Assembly: GCA_902634305.1 (NCBI GenBank)
Contig: CACPJJ010000005.1
Span: 22,579 to 86,578, forward strand
Direction of reading: 5' to 3'
DNA: 64,000 nucleotides
Source: an uncultured Pelagibacteraceae bacterium
GTDB lineage: Bacteria > Pseudomonadota > Alphaproteobacteria > Pelagibacterales > Pelagibacteraceae
Shown piece after piece: positions 35,559 to 44,091 of the stretch (the stretch's first letter is position 1; each line of letters starts with the position of its first letter). The position numbers were made by a program, and so were the translations under genes. Under the pieces are notes generated by a model. That model was not told the origin of the DNA and did no database searches. It saw only the letters and a program-made list of their open reading frames with translations.

Positions 35559-37712
35559 TTAATTTATGCCAAGGTGTTTTTTTCTTTTCTCTACCCAGGT
35601 TCTAATTAAATTATCAAATATTAAACCTATGAAAGCAACGCAAATTCCAAGTGTGAATCCTATACCTGCCCCTTTTTTATCTGATAATGCTTTTAAAATA
35701 TATTGTCCTAAATCTTCAGTTCCAATAAAAGCTCCAATGATCACCATAAACAATGCAAATACAATTGTTTGATTTAAGCCAAGCATCATGTGAGGAAATG
35801 CTAAAGGAAATTCTATTTTAGTCAATCTTTGGAATTTATTTACACCTGACATTGTTGCAGCATCATGCAAACCAACTGGAACACTTCTAAGACCTTCAAT
35901 TGTATAACGTGTTGCAGGTATTGTTGCATAAACTATAACTGCAATTAAAACTGATGTATCAGTTATACCAAAAAGCATCATCACTGGAATTAAGTATACA
36001 AAAGAAGGAAAAGTTTGAAATATATCACAAACCCCCAGCATAAAACTCGCAGAATGTTTGTTTTGAAAACATAAAGTTCCAACTGTAAAACCGATTAAAC
36101 AAGATACAATAACTCCAAAAGTTGCCATATATGCCGTCACTAATGCTCTATCCCACCATGGACTTAAGGCTATAAATAAAGTCAATCCACAAACAACTAA
36201 TGCTGAACGAATTCCACCAATTAAATATCCCGCACCAACAACCAAAACTAATGTGGCAACCGCAGGCATTCTTAAATATAAAGCTCTCATTGGCTGAAGC
36301 ACGTCTTGAATCAACCATGTATTAAATGCTTTTATATACACAAAGAATGTATCAAAAATCCAATCAACACCTTTATTCCAAAAATCTGCTGTTGATATTC
36401 CTTTGTTATGTGGAACTTCAAATAAGTAGTTGTAACTACCTTTAAACAAAAAAGTTCCAACATAAGCAAGTAAAATTCCTATAATTACTGTTGCAACAAA
36501 AAATAAAATATTTTTATTTCTTTGATAGAATGTCAGATTACCGAAATAGTCTGTTTGTTTATTTGCCCAAGCCAAAGACATTTTATCTAAAAGAATTGCA
36601 ATTAAACTAATACACAATCCAGCTTCCAAAGCTAAACCGATATTAAGTTGGTTTAAGGCTAATAATAAATTAAACCCCAAACCTTTTGCACCTATAAATG
36701 CAGAAATAACAGCCATAGAGAAACAAACCATTATGACTTGGTTTACTCCAATTAAGATATCTCTTCTTGCAGTTGGAATTAATACTTTAAACATCAGTTG
36801 CCAATTATTACACCCGCTCATTCTACCTGCCTCGATAACTTCTGGTGGTATTGCTCTTAAACCTAATATAGTTAATAATATCATTGGTGGTACAGCAACA
36901 ACCATAGTTATAATTACTGCAGCATGATCACCAACTCCAAAAAGTACAAGTGCAGGAACCAATACCGCATATTGTGGCATTGTTTGCATAACTAAAAGTA
37001 TTGGATATAAAGCTTTCTCAACACGTTTGCTTTTAAATGCTGCTATACCTAAGCCTAAGCCAAAAATAAATGATAGTGGTGCTGCAACTAATATAAATGA
37101 AAGAGTTTGCATCGAAGGTTTCCACTGACCAAATATAGAAATGTAAACCATAACTAAACCTGCAAACAAAGCTAAACCTTTACCACTTAGTTTATAAGCA
37201 AGTATTGCTGAACCCGCAGCAACAATAGTCCATGGTAAACCTGGTAGTTCTGCCCAAGGGTTTTTGTCTATCCAATCCCAACTGGTAAATGCTACAATAG
37301 TTTCAAGTCCGCCTAATAAAATCTCTCTAATCAGCTCTATTAGAAACGTCATAAAAGCAGTTAAATTTCTACTTATTTGTAAAACTAAAGGCCGAGTTCT
37401 GAATTCTTGAGTATCTTCGTTCCAAAATTCAATTGGCATCCATTCATTCATTAAGAAAAATAATGAATCATTTATCCAAATAGGTAACCATCCAAGCAAT
37501 GGAGGTAATCTCCAAAAGACATCAAAAGCATAATATCTTACTTCTTTACCGAGAAAAACAAAGGAGCTTTGGTTTGGATCTTTAACAAATTCTGCTTGGC
37601 CTCGTATAAATTTATATGTTTCAGGAACATCAATCGCAAAGCATAAAGCAAAAAATACAATCAATAAAAATAACCATTGAAATAACTTTGGATATTTTTT
37701 TATTAATTCCAT
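35559..37712 (-). CDS. Double-length ABC permease, TMAO/betaine type (TmoW-like)
   Basis: The 717 residues contain two complete binding-protein-dependent permease domains. Their coupling loops are EAGRMSGCNNWQLMFKVLIP and AATMSGVNKFQRLTKIEFP. Long extracytoplasmic segments follow the first and precede the second membrane bundle. A fused permease of this kind is seen in the TMAO importer TmoXWV of marine alphaproteobacteria. It starts 3 bases after the ATPase gene. TMAO is the favoured substrate given tmm and tdm nearby, but choline or betaine cannot be excluded. Confidence 0.82.
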   Translation of the reverse strand: MELIKKYPKLFQWLFLLIVFFALCFAIDVPETYKFIRGQAEFVKDPNQSSFVFLGKEVRYYAFDVFWRLPPLLGWLPIWINDSLFFLMNEWMPIEFWNEDTQEFRTRPLVLQISRNLTAFMTFLIELIREILLGGLETIVAFTSWDWIDKNPWAELPGLPWTIVAAGSAILAYKLSGKGLALFAGLVMVYISIFGQWKPSMQTLSFILVAAPLSFIFGLGLGIAAFKSKRVEKALYPILLVMQTMPQYAVLVPALVLFGVGDHAAVIITMVVAVPPMILLTILGLRAIPPEVIEAGRMSGCNNWQLMFKVLIPTARRDILIGVNQVIMVCFSMAVISAFIGAKGLGFNLLLALNQLNIGLALEAGLCISLIAILLDKMSLAWANKQTDYFGNLTFYQRNKNILFFVATVIIGILLAYVGTFLFKGSYNYLFEVPHNKGISTADFWNKGVDWIFDTFFVYIKAFNTWLIQDVLQPMRALYLRMPAVATLVLVVGAGYLIGGIRSALVVCGLTLFIALSPWWDRALVTAYMATFGVIVSCLIGFTVGTLCFQNKHSASFMLGVCDIFQTFPSFVYLIPVMMLFGITDTSVLIAVIVYATIPATRYTIEGLRSVPVGLHDAATMSGVNKFQRLTKIEFPLAFPHMMLGLNQTIVFALFMVIIGAFIGTEDLGQYILKALSDKKGAGIGFTLGICVAFIGLIFDNLIRTWVEKRKKHLGIN

Positions 37713-37715
37713 GAT

Positions 37716-38747
37716 TTAATTACTATTTTTTCTTCCTCCAAAAACTGTATTAATTATTTTTGTTGGATTAATAGAGCCTACAATTTTGTTATTATTATCT
37801 ATAACTGCTACTGATTTTTCTTGTGTTAAAATTTTTTCAGCAACATTTTCAATAATTTCATTTTTTAAAACCTTCAAATCACCTAGATTATCAGTGGTAG
37901 ATGGTTCCATTACATCTTCTATTAATAGAACTTTTTCTCTAGGTACCTCTTCGGTAAATTTCCTTACATATTCAGTTGCTGGATTTAAAACAATATTTGC
38001 AGGTGTGTCTAGCTGTTCAATTATTCCATCTTTCATAATAGCAATACGATCAGCAAGTTTTAGAGCCTCATCAAAATCATGAGTAATAAACATAATTGTT
38101 TTTTGTAATTTATCTTGAAGTCTTAAAAACTCATCCTGCATTTCTTTTCTAATTAGTGGGTCTAATGCAGAAAAAGGTTCATCCAAAAACCAAATATCTG
38201 GCTCTACTGCTAATGATCTCGCAATACCTACTCTCTGTTGTTGACCTCCAGAAAGTTCTCTTGGAAAATAGTTTTCTCTTCCATCAAGACCAACAAGTTT
38301 AACCATATCCATTGCTTTACTAATACTATCTTCAGTTTTAATTCCCTTAATTTGGAGCGGGAAAGCAATATTTTCTACAACTGTTTTATGAGGAAGTAGA
38401 GCAAAACTCTGAAAAACCATTCCCATTTTATTTCTTCTAAGCTCTATTAGTTCTTTATTGTTTAATTGAAGTAAATCTTGACCTTCTATAAAAATTTTTC
38501 CACCTGTTGCATCAGTTAATCTAGAAATACATCTTAGCAAAGTTGATTTTCCTGATCCGGATAAACCCATTACAACTAACATTTCTCCCTTTGAAACTTC
38601 AAATGAAGCATTGTTAACACCTACTATGCATCCATTTTCTTGAAAAGTTTTTGCGTCCACATTGCCATTTGAATCTTGAAGCATTTTTTTGGCATTTTCT
38701 CCAAAAATTTTATAAACAGCTTCACATTTAATTACTGGTTCAGACAT
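37716..38747 (-). CDS. ABC transporter ATPase with C-terminal CBS segment, osmolyte type (TmoV-like)
   Basis: The 343-residue protein has Walker A GLSGSGKST (61-69), the signature LSGGQQ (165-170) and Walker B WFLDEP (186-191). An insertion before the first strand (NGNVDAKTFQENG) is typical of proline/betaine ATPases. The C-terminal 90 residues look like a single CBS domain (EKSVAVIDNNNKIVGSI), which in OpuA senses ionic strength. It heads an ATPase-permease-glpK-gpsA group. It is the only ATPase of this class in the window and might also serve the permease at 5997-6881. Confidence 0.85.
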   Translation of the reverse strand: MSEPVIKCEAVYKIFGENAKKMLQDSNGNVDAKTFQENGCIVGVNNASFEVSKGEMLVVMGLSGSGKSTLLRCISRLTDATGGKIFIEGQDLLQLNNKELIELRRNKMGMVFQSFALLPHKTVVENIAFPLQIKGIKTEDSISKAMDMVKLVGLDGRENYFPRELSGGQQQRVGIARSLAVEPDIWFLDEPFSALDPLIRKEMQDEFLRLQDKLQKTIMFITHDFDEALKLADRIAIMKDGIIEQLDTPANIVLNPATEYVRKFTEEVPREKVLLIEDVMEPSTTDNLGDLKVLKNEIIENVAEKILTQEKSVAVIDNNNKIVGSINPTKIINTVFGGRKNSN

Positions 38748-38812
38748 AAATTTTAATAAAGTTATACGAAATTAAGATAAAATAAAATCTATATAATTTG
38801 TTCATTTCCTCC

Positions 38813-39364
38813 TTAAAAATTTTTAATAAAATAAACCCTTGTATCAATACCGGTGCTTAAAAAACTTAAAACCTCTCCACTTACATTCGCTGTTCTATTT
38901 ACCCCTACATTTGCACCACTAACAGTGTAACCAGCAAAGCATTTATTTTTCTCTTTATCCCATTTAACATACGTTTCATCAATTTTATTACCATTGATGG
39001 TATATAGTTCGTAAGCTTCATAATTTAAAAAATGAGCAGCCATGATAGCACGTTGAGGAAGAAGTTTTGTTGCATTACAAACTGCTTCATATAGTTCATC
39101 AGTCAATCTAAAATTATCTGTTCCATCAAATGTTACTAGGATACCTGATGGAAGTTGGGATATAAGTGCATTAAGTTTTTTTTCTTCTGCGATTCTTTCT
39201 TCTTCTAATTTCATTTTTTTAATTAATTCATCTCCTCCTCCCCAATAAATATTTAAAATACCAAAAGATAAAATTATAATAAGTGTTAAGATAAGCAGAC
39301 CACCAAATTGCTTTGTTGTTTCGGGCAATTCTTTTAATCTGTTTATATAATTATTTTTTATCAT
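38813..39364 (-). CDS. Hypothetical membrane-anchored protein, 183 residues
   Basis: I do not recognise a family. One membrane segment (FGGLLILTLIIILSFGILNI, about 20-40) follows a short charged N-terminus. A coiled-coil-like stretch comes next (KKMKLEEERIAEEKKLNAL), then a globular domain with two cysteines and the run GANVGVNRTANVSGEVLSFL. The topology suggests an inner-membrane anchor with a periplasmic domain. It lies 8 bases after a MORN-repeat gene and 65 bases before the ABC ATPase gene. Confidence 0.6.
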   Translation of the reverse strand: MIKNNYINRLKELPETTKQFGGLLILTLIIILSFGILNIYWGGGDELIKKMKLEEERIAEEKKLNALISQLPSGILVTFDGTDNFRLTDELYEAVCNATKLLPQRAIMAAHFLNYEAYELYTINGNKIDETYVKWDKEKNKCFAGYTVSGANVGVNRTANVSGEVLSFLSTGIDTRVYFIKNF

Positions 39365-39372
39365 TATTTTAA

Positions 39373-39750
39373 TTATTCTTGTAATTTTCCATTAATCCAG
39401 GTGCCTGTTTTTTCCTGACCATCAGACCAAGTAAAAGTTCCTTTCCCATTCATAAAACCATTGGCCCATTCTCCAACATACGTTGCGCCGTTTGGAAAAG
39501 TTAAAGTACCTTGTCCACTCCACTCACTGTTTTTAAATTCGCCTTTATAAATATATCCATTAGGCCAAGTTTCTGTTCCTTGACCATGTTTTTTTGTGTT
39601 TACCCACTCACCTTCATAAGTTGTTTTATCTGTATAAACCCACTTACCATAACCATTTTCGCAATTTCCCTCCTTACATCCAGTGCTACGAGATAGAACT
39701 TCAGATGTAATTAAAAAACTAAAAATTATGCTAATAATAATTTTTTTCAT
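39373..39750 (-). CDS. Secreted MORN-repeat protein
   Basis: The 125 residues begin with a signal peptide (MKKIIISIIFSFLITSEVLS). Four or so MORN units follow, each around 23 residues: GYGKWVYTDKTTYEGEWVN, GQGTETWPNGYIYKGEFKN, GQGTLTFPNGATYVGEWAN and GKGTFTWSDGQEKTGTWIN. MORN repeats form extended beta sheets that can bind lipids or proteins. Function here is unknown. It sits between two other small envelope genes, all in the gap between the binding-protein gene and the ATPase gene of one importer. Confidence 0.8.
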   Translation of the reverse strand: MKKIIISIIFSFLITSEVLSRSTGCKEGNCENGYGKWVYTDKTTYEGEWVNTKKHGQGTETWPNGYIYKGEFKNSEWSGQGTLTFPNGATYVGEWANGFMNGKGTFTWSDGQEKTGTWINGKLQE

Positions 39751-39785
39751 AACAATACTTTACACAAAATTAATTAAAAAAAAAA

Positions 39786-40247
39786 TCAGACATTTGTGTC
39801 TATTTTTCTGCATGAATAAAAAGAAATATCTTTTTCAGCGTTTTCACTTTTTACATTTCTTGTAATTTCATGAACTAATTCGCCTGATTTTCTATTTATA
39901 ATACCAGACTCTGAGTAATTTTTTTTTTGGTCAATTGCTTTAAATAAAACAACATCTTTATTTACTATTTTAACATTTAATTTTTTTGTATCTGAAAGAA
40001 ATAAAGACAATCCACTAATCAAAAGTGTTTCTGGTTTTTTTGCCTCAATATCGAATTTATCTAAATCCTTGTCATCTAAATCTTTAGCTAGAAAAGTTTG
40101 ATAATTGTATTCAGAATTCTTAAGTATTTTTTTTTCTAAATCACATACAAAACTAAGATTAATATCCTCTTGGATATCCACATCTTTTGCAAAGGCTGAA
40201 TTTAAAAATAGCAAGCTAAGCGATATATAAAAAAAATATTTTATCAT
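39786..40247 (-). CDS. Hypothetical secreted protein, 153 residues
   Basis: I do not recognise a family. A signal peptide (MIKYFFYISLSLLFLNSAFA, cleavage near residue 20) leads a small, hydrophilic, probably beta-rich domain. Two cysteines, FVCDLE and FYSCRK, lie near the two ends of the mature part and may form a disulfide. It lies just downstream of the terminator that ends the binding-protein gene, so it probably has its own promoter or relies on read-through. Confidence 0.6.
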   Translation of the reverse strand: MIKYFFYISLSLLFLNSAFAKDVDIQEDINLSFVCDLEKKILKNSEYNYQTFLAKDLDDKDLDKFDIEAKKPETLLISGLSLFLSDTKKLNVKIVNKDVVLFKAIDQKKNYSESGIINRKSGELVHEITRNVKSENAEKDISFYSCRKIDTNV

Positions 40248-40302
40248 TAGATTAAATTAAACTTTAAGTAACCTTTTTTCTAAAGTTAAAATAAAAAAAT
40301 CC

Positions 40303-40321
40303 CCCCCAACATTGTTGGGGG
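40303..40321 (-). terminator. Strong terminator after the TmoX-like binding-protein gene
   Basis: On the minus strand CCCCCAAC-AAT-GTTGGGGG forms a perfect 8-base-pair GC stem (40321-40303), followed after a few bases by GATTTTTTT. It separates the abundant binding-protein message from the downstream small genes and the ATPase/permease genes. Confidence 0.85.
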
Positions 40322-40348
40322 AGACTTTATAATTATTAACTTTAACCT

Positions 40349-41296
40349 TTATTTAGTAAAAGCTTGCCAAACACTCTTATTGTCAGCTAACCATTTTTTA
40401 GCTGCATCTTCGTGAGTCATTTTGTCAACGTCAACTAAAGCTGCCATTGCACCAATTTGACTTGTAGAGAATGACATTTTTTTGAACATCGCAGCTGCTT
40501 TTGGATGAGTTTTTGGAAAATCAGCGTTAACTGCTTTTTTCAAATAACCATCTGGCGAACCACATTTACCGTCTCCACCGTCTTCTGGTCTACAACCAGC
40601 TGTGTATGGAGGGAAGTCTATAAATGTAAAACCAGCACCATCTGTAAAGTTTGGTGTCCAGTTAAAGATGATAGTTCCTCTTCCTTCTTTTTTAGCTGCT
40701 GCTAATTCTGCCCAAAGTGCATCTGCACTTCCAGCAAATTTAACCCACCAAAGGTCGCCTAAGCCTAATGCATCAACTCTTTGTGGAATTAAATCACCAT
40801 GCCAAGTTTGTGGACCTTCTAACATTCTTCCTTTTCCATCTGGTGAATCAGGTGTTGTGAAGTTTTTTGCACAGTCAGGATTTTTTAAAGCAGTCCAGTC
40901 TGGTAGACCTGGGCATAAACCTTTTTCAGCAACCCAATTTGGATATCCCATATCCTCAAGAGTTCTTGCTTCATGATCACCCCAGTCAAGCAAACCACCT
41001 TTGTCTAAAGCTGTAGTAAATGATTTACCAAAAGCAGATTCCCAAACTTCGTGTGATATAGTTACATCACCAATTCGAATTGATTCATAAACTGCTTGTG
41101 AGTCAGCGTTTACATATTTAACGTTATTTCCCATACTTTCCATAATTCCACCAATTACGTATGCCATTACTATTTGACTTGACCAATTGTGTGTCGGGAT
41201 AACTATAGGTTTCTTACTATCTGCAGAATTTGCTATTCCAGTAAAAGAAACTACTGAAATAATTAAAGCAGATAAAAGAGATATTATTTTTCTCAT
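40349..41296 (-). CDS. ABC substrate-binding protein, TMAO/betaine type (TmoX-like)
   Basis: The 315 residues start with a signal peptide (MRKIISLLSALIISVVS...IANSA). An OpuAC-like domain follows, with many tryptophans (HNWSSQ, HEVWES, LLDWGDHE, YPNWVAEKG, GDLWWVKF, FNWTPNF). Aromatic cages of this kind bind trimethylated amines and their N-oxides. Two cysteine pairs (GLCPG/PDCAK and AGCRPED/GKCGS) may form disulfides. It shares a 101-base divergent control region with the TMAO demethylase gene, which is the best contextual evidence for TMAO as ligand. It ends at a strong terminator. Confidence 0.85.
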   Translation of the reverse strand: MRKIISLLSALIISVVSFTGIANSADSKKPIVIPTHNWSSQIVMAYVIGGIMESMGNNVKYVNADSQAVYESIRIGDVTISHEVWESAFGKSFTTALDKGGLLDWGDHEARTLEDMGYPNWVAEKGLCPGLPDWTALKNPDCAKNFTTPDSPDGKGRMLEGPQTWHGDLIPQRVDALGLGDLWWVKFAGSADALWAELAAAKKEGRGTIIFNWTPNFTDGAGFTFIDFPPYTAGCRPEDGGDGKCGSPDGYLKKAVNADFPKTHPKAAAMFKKMSFSTSQIGAMAALVDVDKMTHEDAAKKWLADNKSVWQAFTK

Positions 41297-41328
41297 TTTT
41301 TCCCCTTTCCTTAATATTAAGTAAACTT

Positions 41329-41357
41329 AGTATGTGCCTAATTAAAAGTATAGTCAA
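41329..41357 (-). promoter_or_regulatory. Predicted sigma-70 promoter of the TmoX-like gene
   Basis: Reading the minus strand, TTGACT (41357-41352) is followed by a 17-base spacer and CATACT (41334-41329). About 30 bases further on lie AAGGAAAGGGG (a ribosome site) and the ATG at 41296. This is one of the few places in this AT-rich window where both boxes and spacing are good. It is consistent with high expression of a binding protein. Confidence 0.5.
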
Positions 41358-41397
41358 CAAGAGTTAGATATATTATGTTCGTTGTAGGCTTTTAAAA

Positions 41398-43737
41398 ATG
41401 TTAAATACTAGTGCTAATATTAAAGAACCAGGACTAAATGTACTACCACCTGGAGTTGAAAGATATATAGTAAATGGTGGTGGCCTTACAGGTATTCAAA
41501 TTCTTCCAAATGATGAAATAGAAATTATAAACAATGAAGGTAATCAGATATGTGAGATTTCAGTTTTTAATAAAGAAGGAAAATCAGAACCAGCAATTTT
41601 GAATTTAAAAGAAAACAAAAATGCTTCTGAAATTAAAAAAATACTTTCAAATAAAGATGAGAATTCTCTTATAGCCCTTCACCAGCTAAAAAAAAGAAAT
41701 TTAGATATTTCAAAATCTAAAGCTTCAATTGTTTTTGATAAAGATACAAGTTGGGGTGAAAAAGTAAAAATAAAATCAAAAGATAAATGCTATTGTATCT
41801 TTGTAGCCCCCGGTACTGAAATGTTGGTTCATGAGCAAAATCCGCCAACTGATTTAACTATTTTTGTAAAGAGAGCCAAAATTACTAAAGATAAAGAACA
41901 TTCTGTAATTCCTGATCCAATGTTTGATCCACTTAATGAGATAAATATTGATCGAGCAACTGCAATTTCTTTTCAAGTAAAAGAAGGAGATTATATTCAA
42001 GTTATTTCACCAACTGGAAGGCAATGTTCAGATTTTGTAGCCTTCGATACAGCAAAATTAGATAAAAGAATTGAAAAAGGTTTAGATTGGCAAACAACAA
42101 GAACTTTTATGGGAAGTACTTTCCCTGGACCAGGCTTGTTTTCAAAATTTTATGATACTGATCATGAACCCCTGATTGAGGTAATTAGAGATACAGTAGG
42201 AAAACATGATACTTTTAATTTAGCCTGTACATCAAAATATTATGAGGACGCTGGATATTTTGGCCATCCAAATTGCTCGGACAATCTAAATGCTTCAATG
42301 GAAAAATTTGGAGTTCAAAAAAAAAGAGGATGGCACGCAATAAATCTTTTTTTTAATACTTCAGCTGGAGGTTTAAATTCAGTATTATCAGATGAATCTT
42401 TTGCTAGACCAGGTGATTATGTAACTTTTAGAGCTTTAAAAGATTTAACTTGTGGAACTACAGCGTGCCCAAGTGATATAGATGCTTGTAATTCATGGAA
42501 TCCAACAGATATTTTTGTTAGAACTTATGATAAAAAAAAAGAATTTACAAAATCTTTTGGATTTAGAATGAAAACAGACTCGGAAAATAAATTAACTCGG
42601 AATACCGGGTTCTATGAAAGAACTTCAAAACTAACTAGAAATTTTATTGATGCTAGAGGTTTTTGGTTGCCAAATGATTATACAAAGCATGGTGTGATTA
42701 ATGAATACACAGCATGTCGAGAAAAATCTGTTGTAATTGATTTATCTTCTCTAAGAAAATTTGAAATCTTGGGACCAGATGCAGAAGAATTAATGAATTA
42801 TACGTTAACAAGAAATGTAAAAAAACTTTCAGTTGGTCAAGTAGTTTATTCTTCAATGTGTTACAAAAATGGATTCATGTTTGATGACGGAACATTATTA
42901 AAATTGAGTGATCATGGCTTTAGGTGGGTATGTGGTGATGAATATGCTGGAGAATGGTTAAAGGAGCAAGCAAAGAAAAAAAATTATAAAGTTTTAATAA
43001 AAAACTCAACAGATCAAATTAATAATATTTCTTTACAAGGTCCAAACAGCAGAAAAATCCTTGAAAAATTTATTTTTACGCCACCAACTCAACCAACTAT
43101 TTCAGAATTACAATGGTTTAGATTTACCATCTGCAGAATTGATAATTTAAATGGTATTCCACTAATTGTTTCGAGAACAGGTTATACTGGTGAGTTAGGT
43201 TATGAGATTTGGTGTCATCCATCTGATGCCCCCAAGGTCTGGGATAAAGTTATGGAAGCAGGAAAAGATGAAGGGATTATACCTGCTGGGTTTGGTGCAC
43301 TGGATTTACTAAGGATAGAAGCAGGATTAATATTATTTGGAAATGAATTTGATGGTCAAGTTGATCCTTTTGAGGCTGGTGTAGGTTTTACAGTTCCATT
43401 AAAAACTAAAACAGATGATTTTATTGGTAAAGAAAGTTTAATTAAAAGAAAAGAAAATCCTCAGAAAAAATTAGTAGGTCTTGAGCTTACTGGAAAAGAA
43501 AAAGCAAATCATGGGGATTGTGTTCATATAGGTAGATCTCAAATTGGTATTGTAACTAGTGGATGTATTTCTCCAACTTTAAATAAAAATATTGCACTAT
43601 GTAGAATAGACATTGGTCATTCAGAATTAGAGACTGAAGTAGAAGTTGGAAAAATTGATGGTCATCAAAAAAGGATACCTGCAAAAATAGTGCCTTTTCC
43701 TCATTACGACCCAACTAAATCTAGGGTAAGATCTTAA
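41398..43737 (+). CDS. tdm: Trimethylamine N-oxide demethylase
   Basis: A 779-residue fusion. The N-terminal part (to about 390) holds a DUF1989-type catalytic domain with SPTGRQCSDFVAF and a set of cysteines (C277, C293, C352, C357, C364, in TSKYYEDAGYFGHPNC and CGTTACPSDIDAC) suited to zinc binding. The C-terminal part (about 400-779) is a GcvT domain that binds THF. This is the arrangement known for Tdm, which splits TMAO into dimethylamine and formaldehyde, with formaldehyde captured on THF. It diverges from the TmoX-like gene. Its product, dimethylamine, has no dedicated oxygenase in this window. Confidence 0.9.
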   Translation: MLNTSANIKEPGLNVLPPGVERYIVNGGGLTGIQILPNDEIEIINNEGNQICEISVFNKEGKSEPAILNLKENKNASEIKKILSNKDENSLIALHQLKKRNLDISKSKASIVFDKDTSWGEKVKIKSKDKCYCIFVAPGTEMLVHEQNPPTDLTIFVKRAKITKDKEHSVIPDPMFDPLNEINIDRATAISFQVKEGDYIQVISPTGRQCSDFVAFDTAKLDKRIEKGLDWQTTRTFMGSTFPGPGLFSKFYDTDHEPLIEVIRDTVGKHDTFNLACTSKYYEDAGYFGHPNCSDNLNASMEKFGVQKKRGWHAINLFFNTSAGGLNSVLSDESFARPGDYVTFRALKDLTCGTTACPSDIDACNSWNPTDIFVRTYDKKKEFTKSFGFRMKTDSENKLTRNTGFYERTSKLTRNFIDARGFWLPNDYTKHGVINEYTACREKSVVIDLSSLRKFEILGPDAEELMNYTLTRNVKKLSVGQVVYSSMCYKNGFMFDDGTLLKLSDHGFRWVCGDEYAGEWLKEQAKKKNYKVLIKNSTDQINNISLQGPNSRKILEKFIFTPPTQPTISELQWFRFTICRIDNLNGIPLIVSRTGYTGELGYEIWCHPSDAPKVWDKVMEAGKDEGIIPAGFGALDLLRIEAGLILFGNEFDGQVDPFEAGVGFTVPLKTKTDDFIGKESLIKRKENPQKKLVGLELTGKEKANHGDCVHIGRSQIGIVTSGCISPTLNKNIALCRIDIGHSELETEVEVGKIDGHQKRIPAKIVPFPHYDPTKSRVRS

Positions 43738-43743
43738 ATAGTT

Positions 43744-44091
43744 ATGAAAAGTACAAAAAATTTATTAGAATTTTGGGAAGAACAGATGAAACAATCACAT
43801 CGTTCAAGTAATTATTTTTTTAGAAAATCTCCTTCACACTATCATATGATGCTTTTAATTATGGCATATCACAAACAAAACTTAACAATTACAGTGGAAG
43901 AGTTAAAAACAAAACTATTTAAAACCTCTAGACCAAAATCTGCATTAATAATTAATGAGGCATGCGAAAAAGGTTTTTTTTATCTAGAAAAAGCTCAAGA
44001 AGATCAAAGAAAAAAAAATATAAAACCAACAGAGAGTTTTGTAGAAGAATTTGAAAATTATCTTAAAAGATTAAGAGAAATATCACTTTAA
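43744..44091 (+). CDS. Small winged-helix (MarR-like) protein
   Basis: The 115 residues look like a compact helix-turn-helix protein. A helical N-terminus (NLLEFWEEQMKQSH) comes first, then ITVEELKTKLFKTSRPKSALIINEACEKGFFYLEKAQEDQRKKNIKPTESF. That resembles a recognition helix, the beta wing (DQRKKNIKPTE) and the following helix of MarR-type regulators. It follows tdm by 6 bases, so it may be a local regulator made with it. Its end overlaps the convergent ppc gene by 4 bases. The family call is from pattern only. Confidence 0.6.
   Translation: MKSTKNLLEFWEEQMKQSHRSSNYFFRKSPSHYHMMLLIMAYHKQNLTITVEELKTKLFKTSRPKSALIINEACEKGFFYLEKAQEDQRKKNIKPTESFVEEFENYLKRLREISL

Noticed and set aside
40602..40976. 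Plus-strand open frame of 124 codons
   Set aside because: It is the antisense of the GC-richer TmoX-like binding-protein gene, which has a signal peptide and aromatic ligand-binding pattern.
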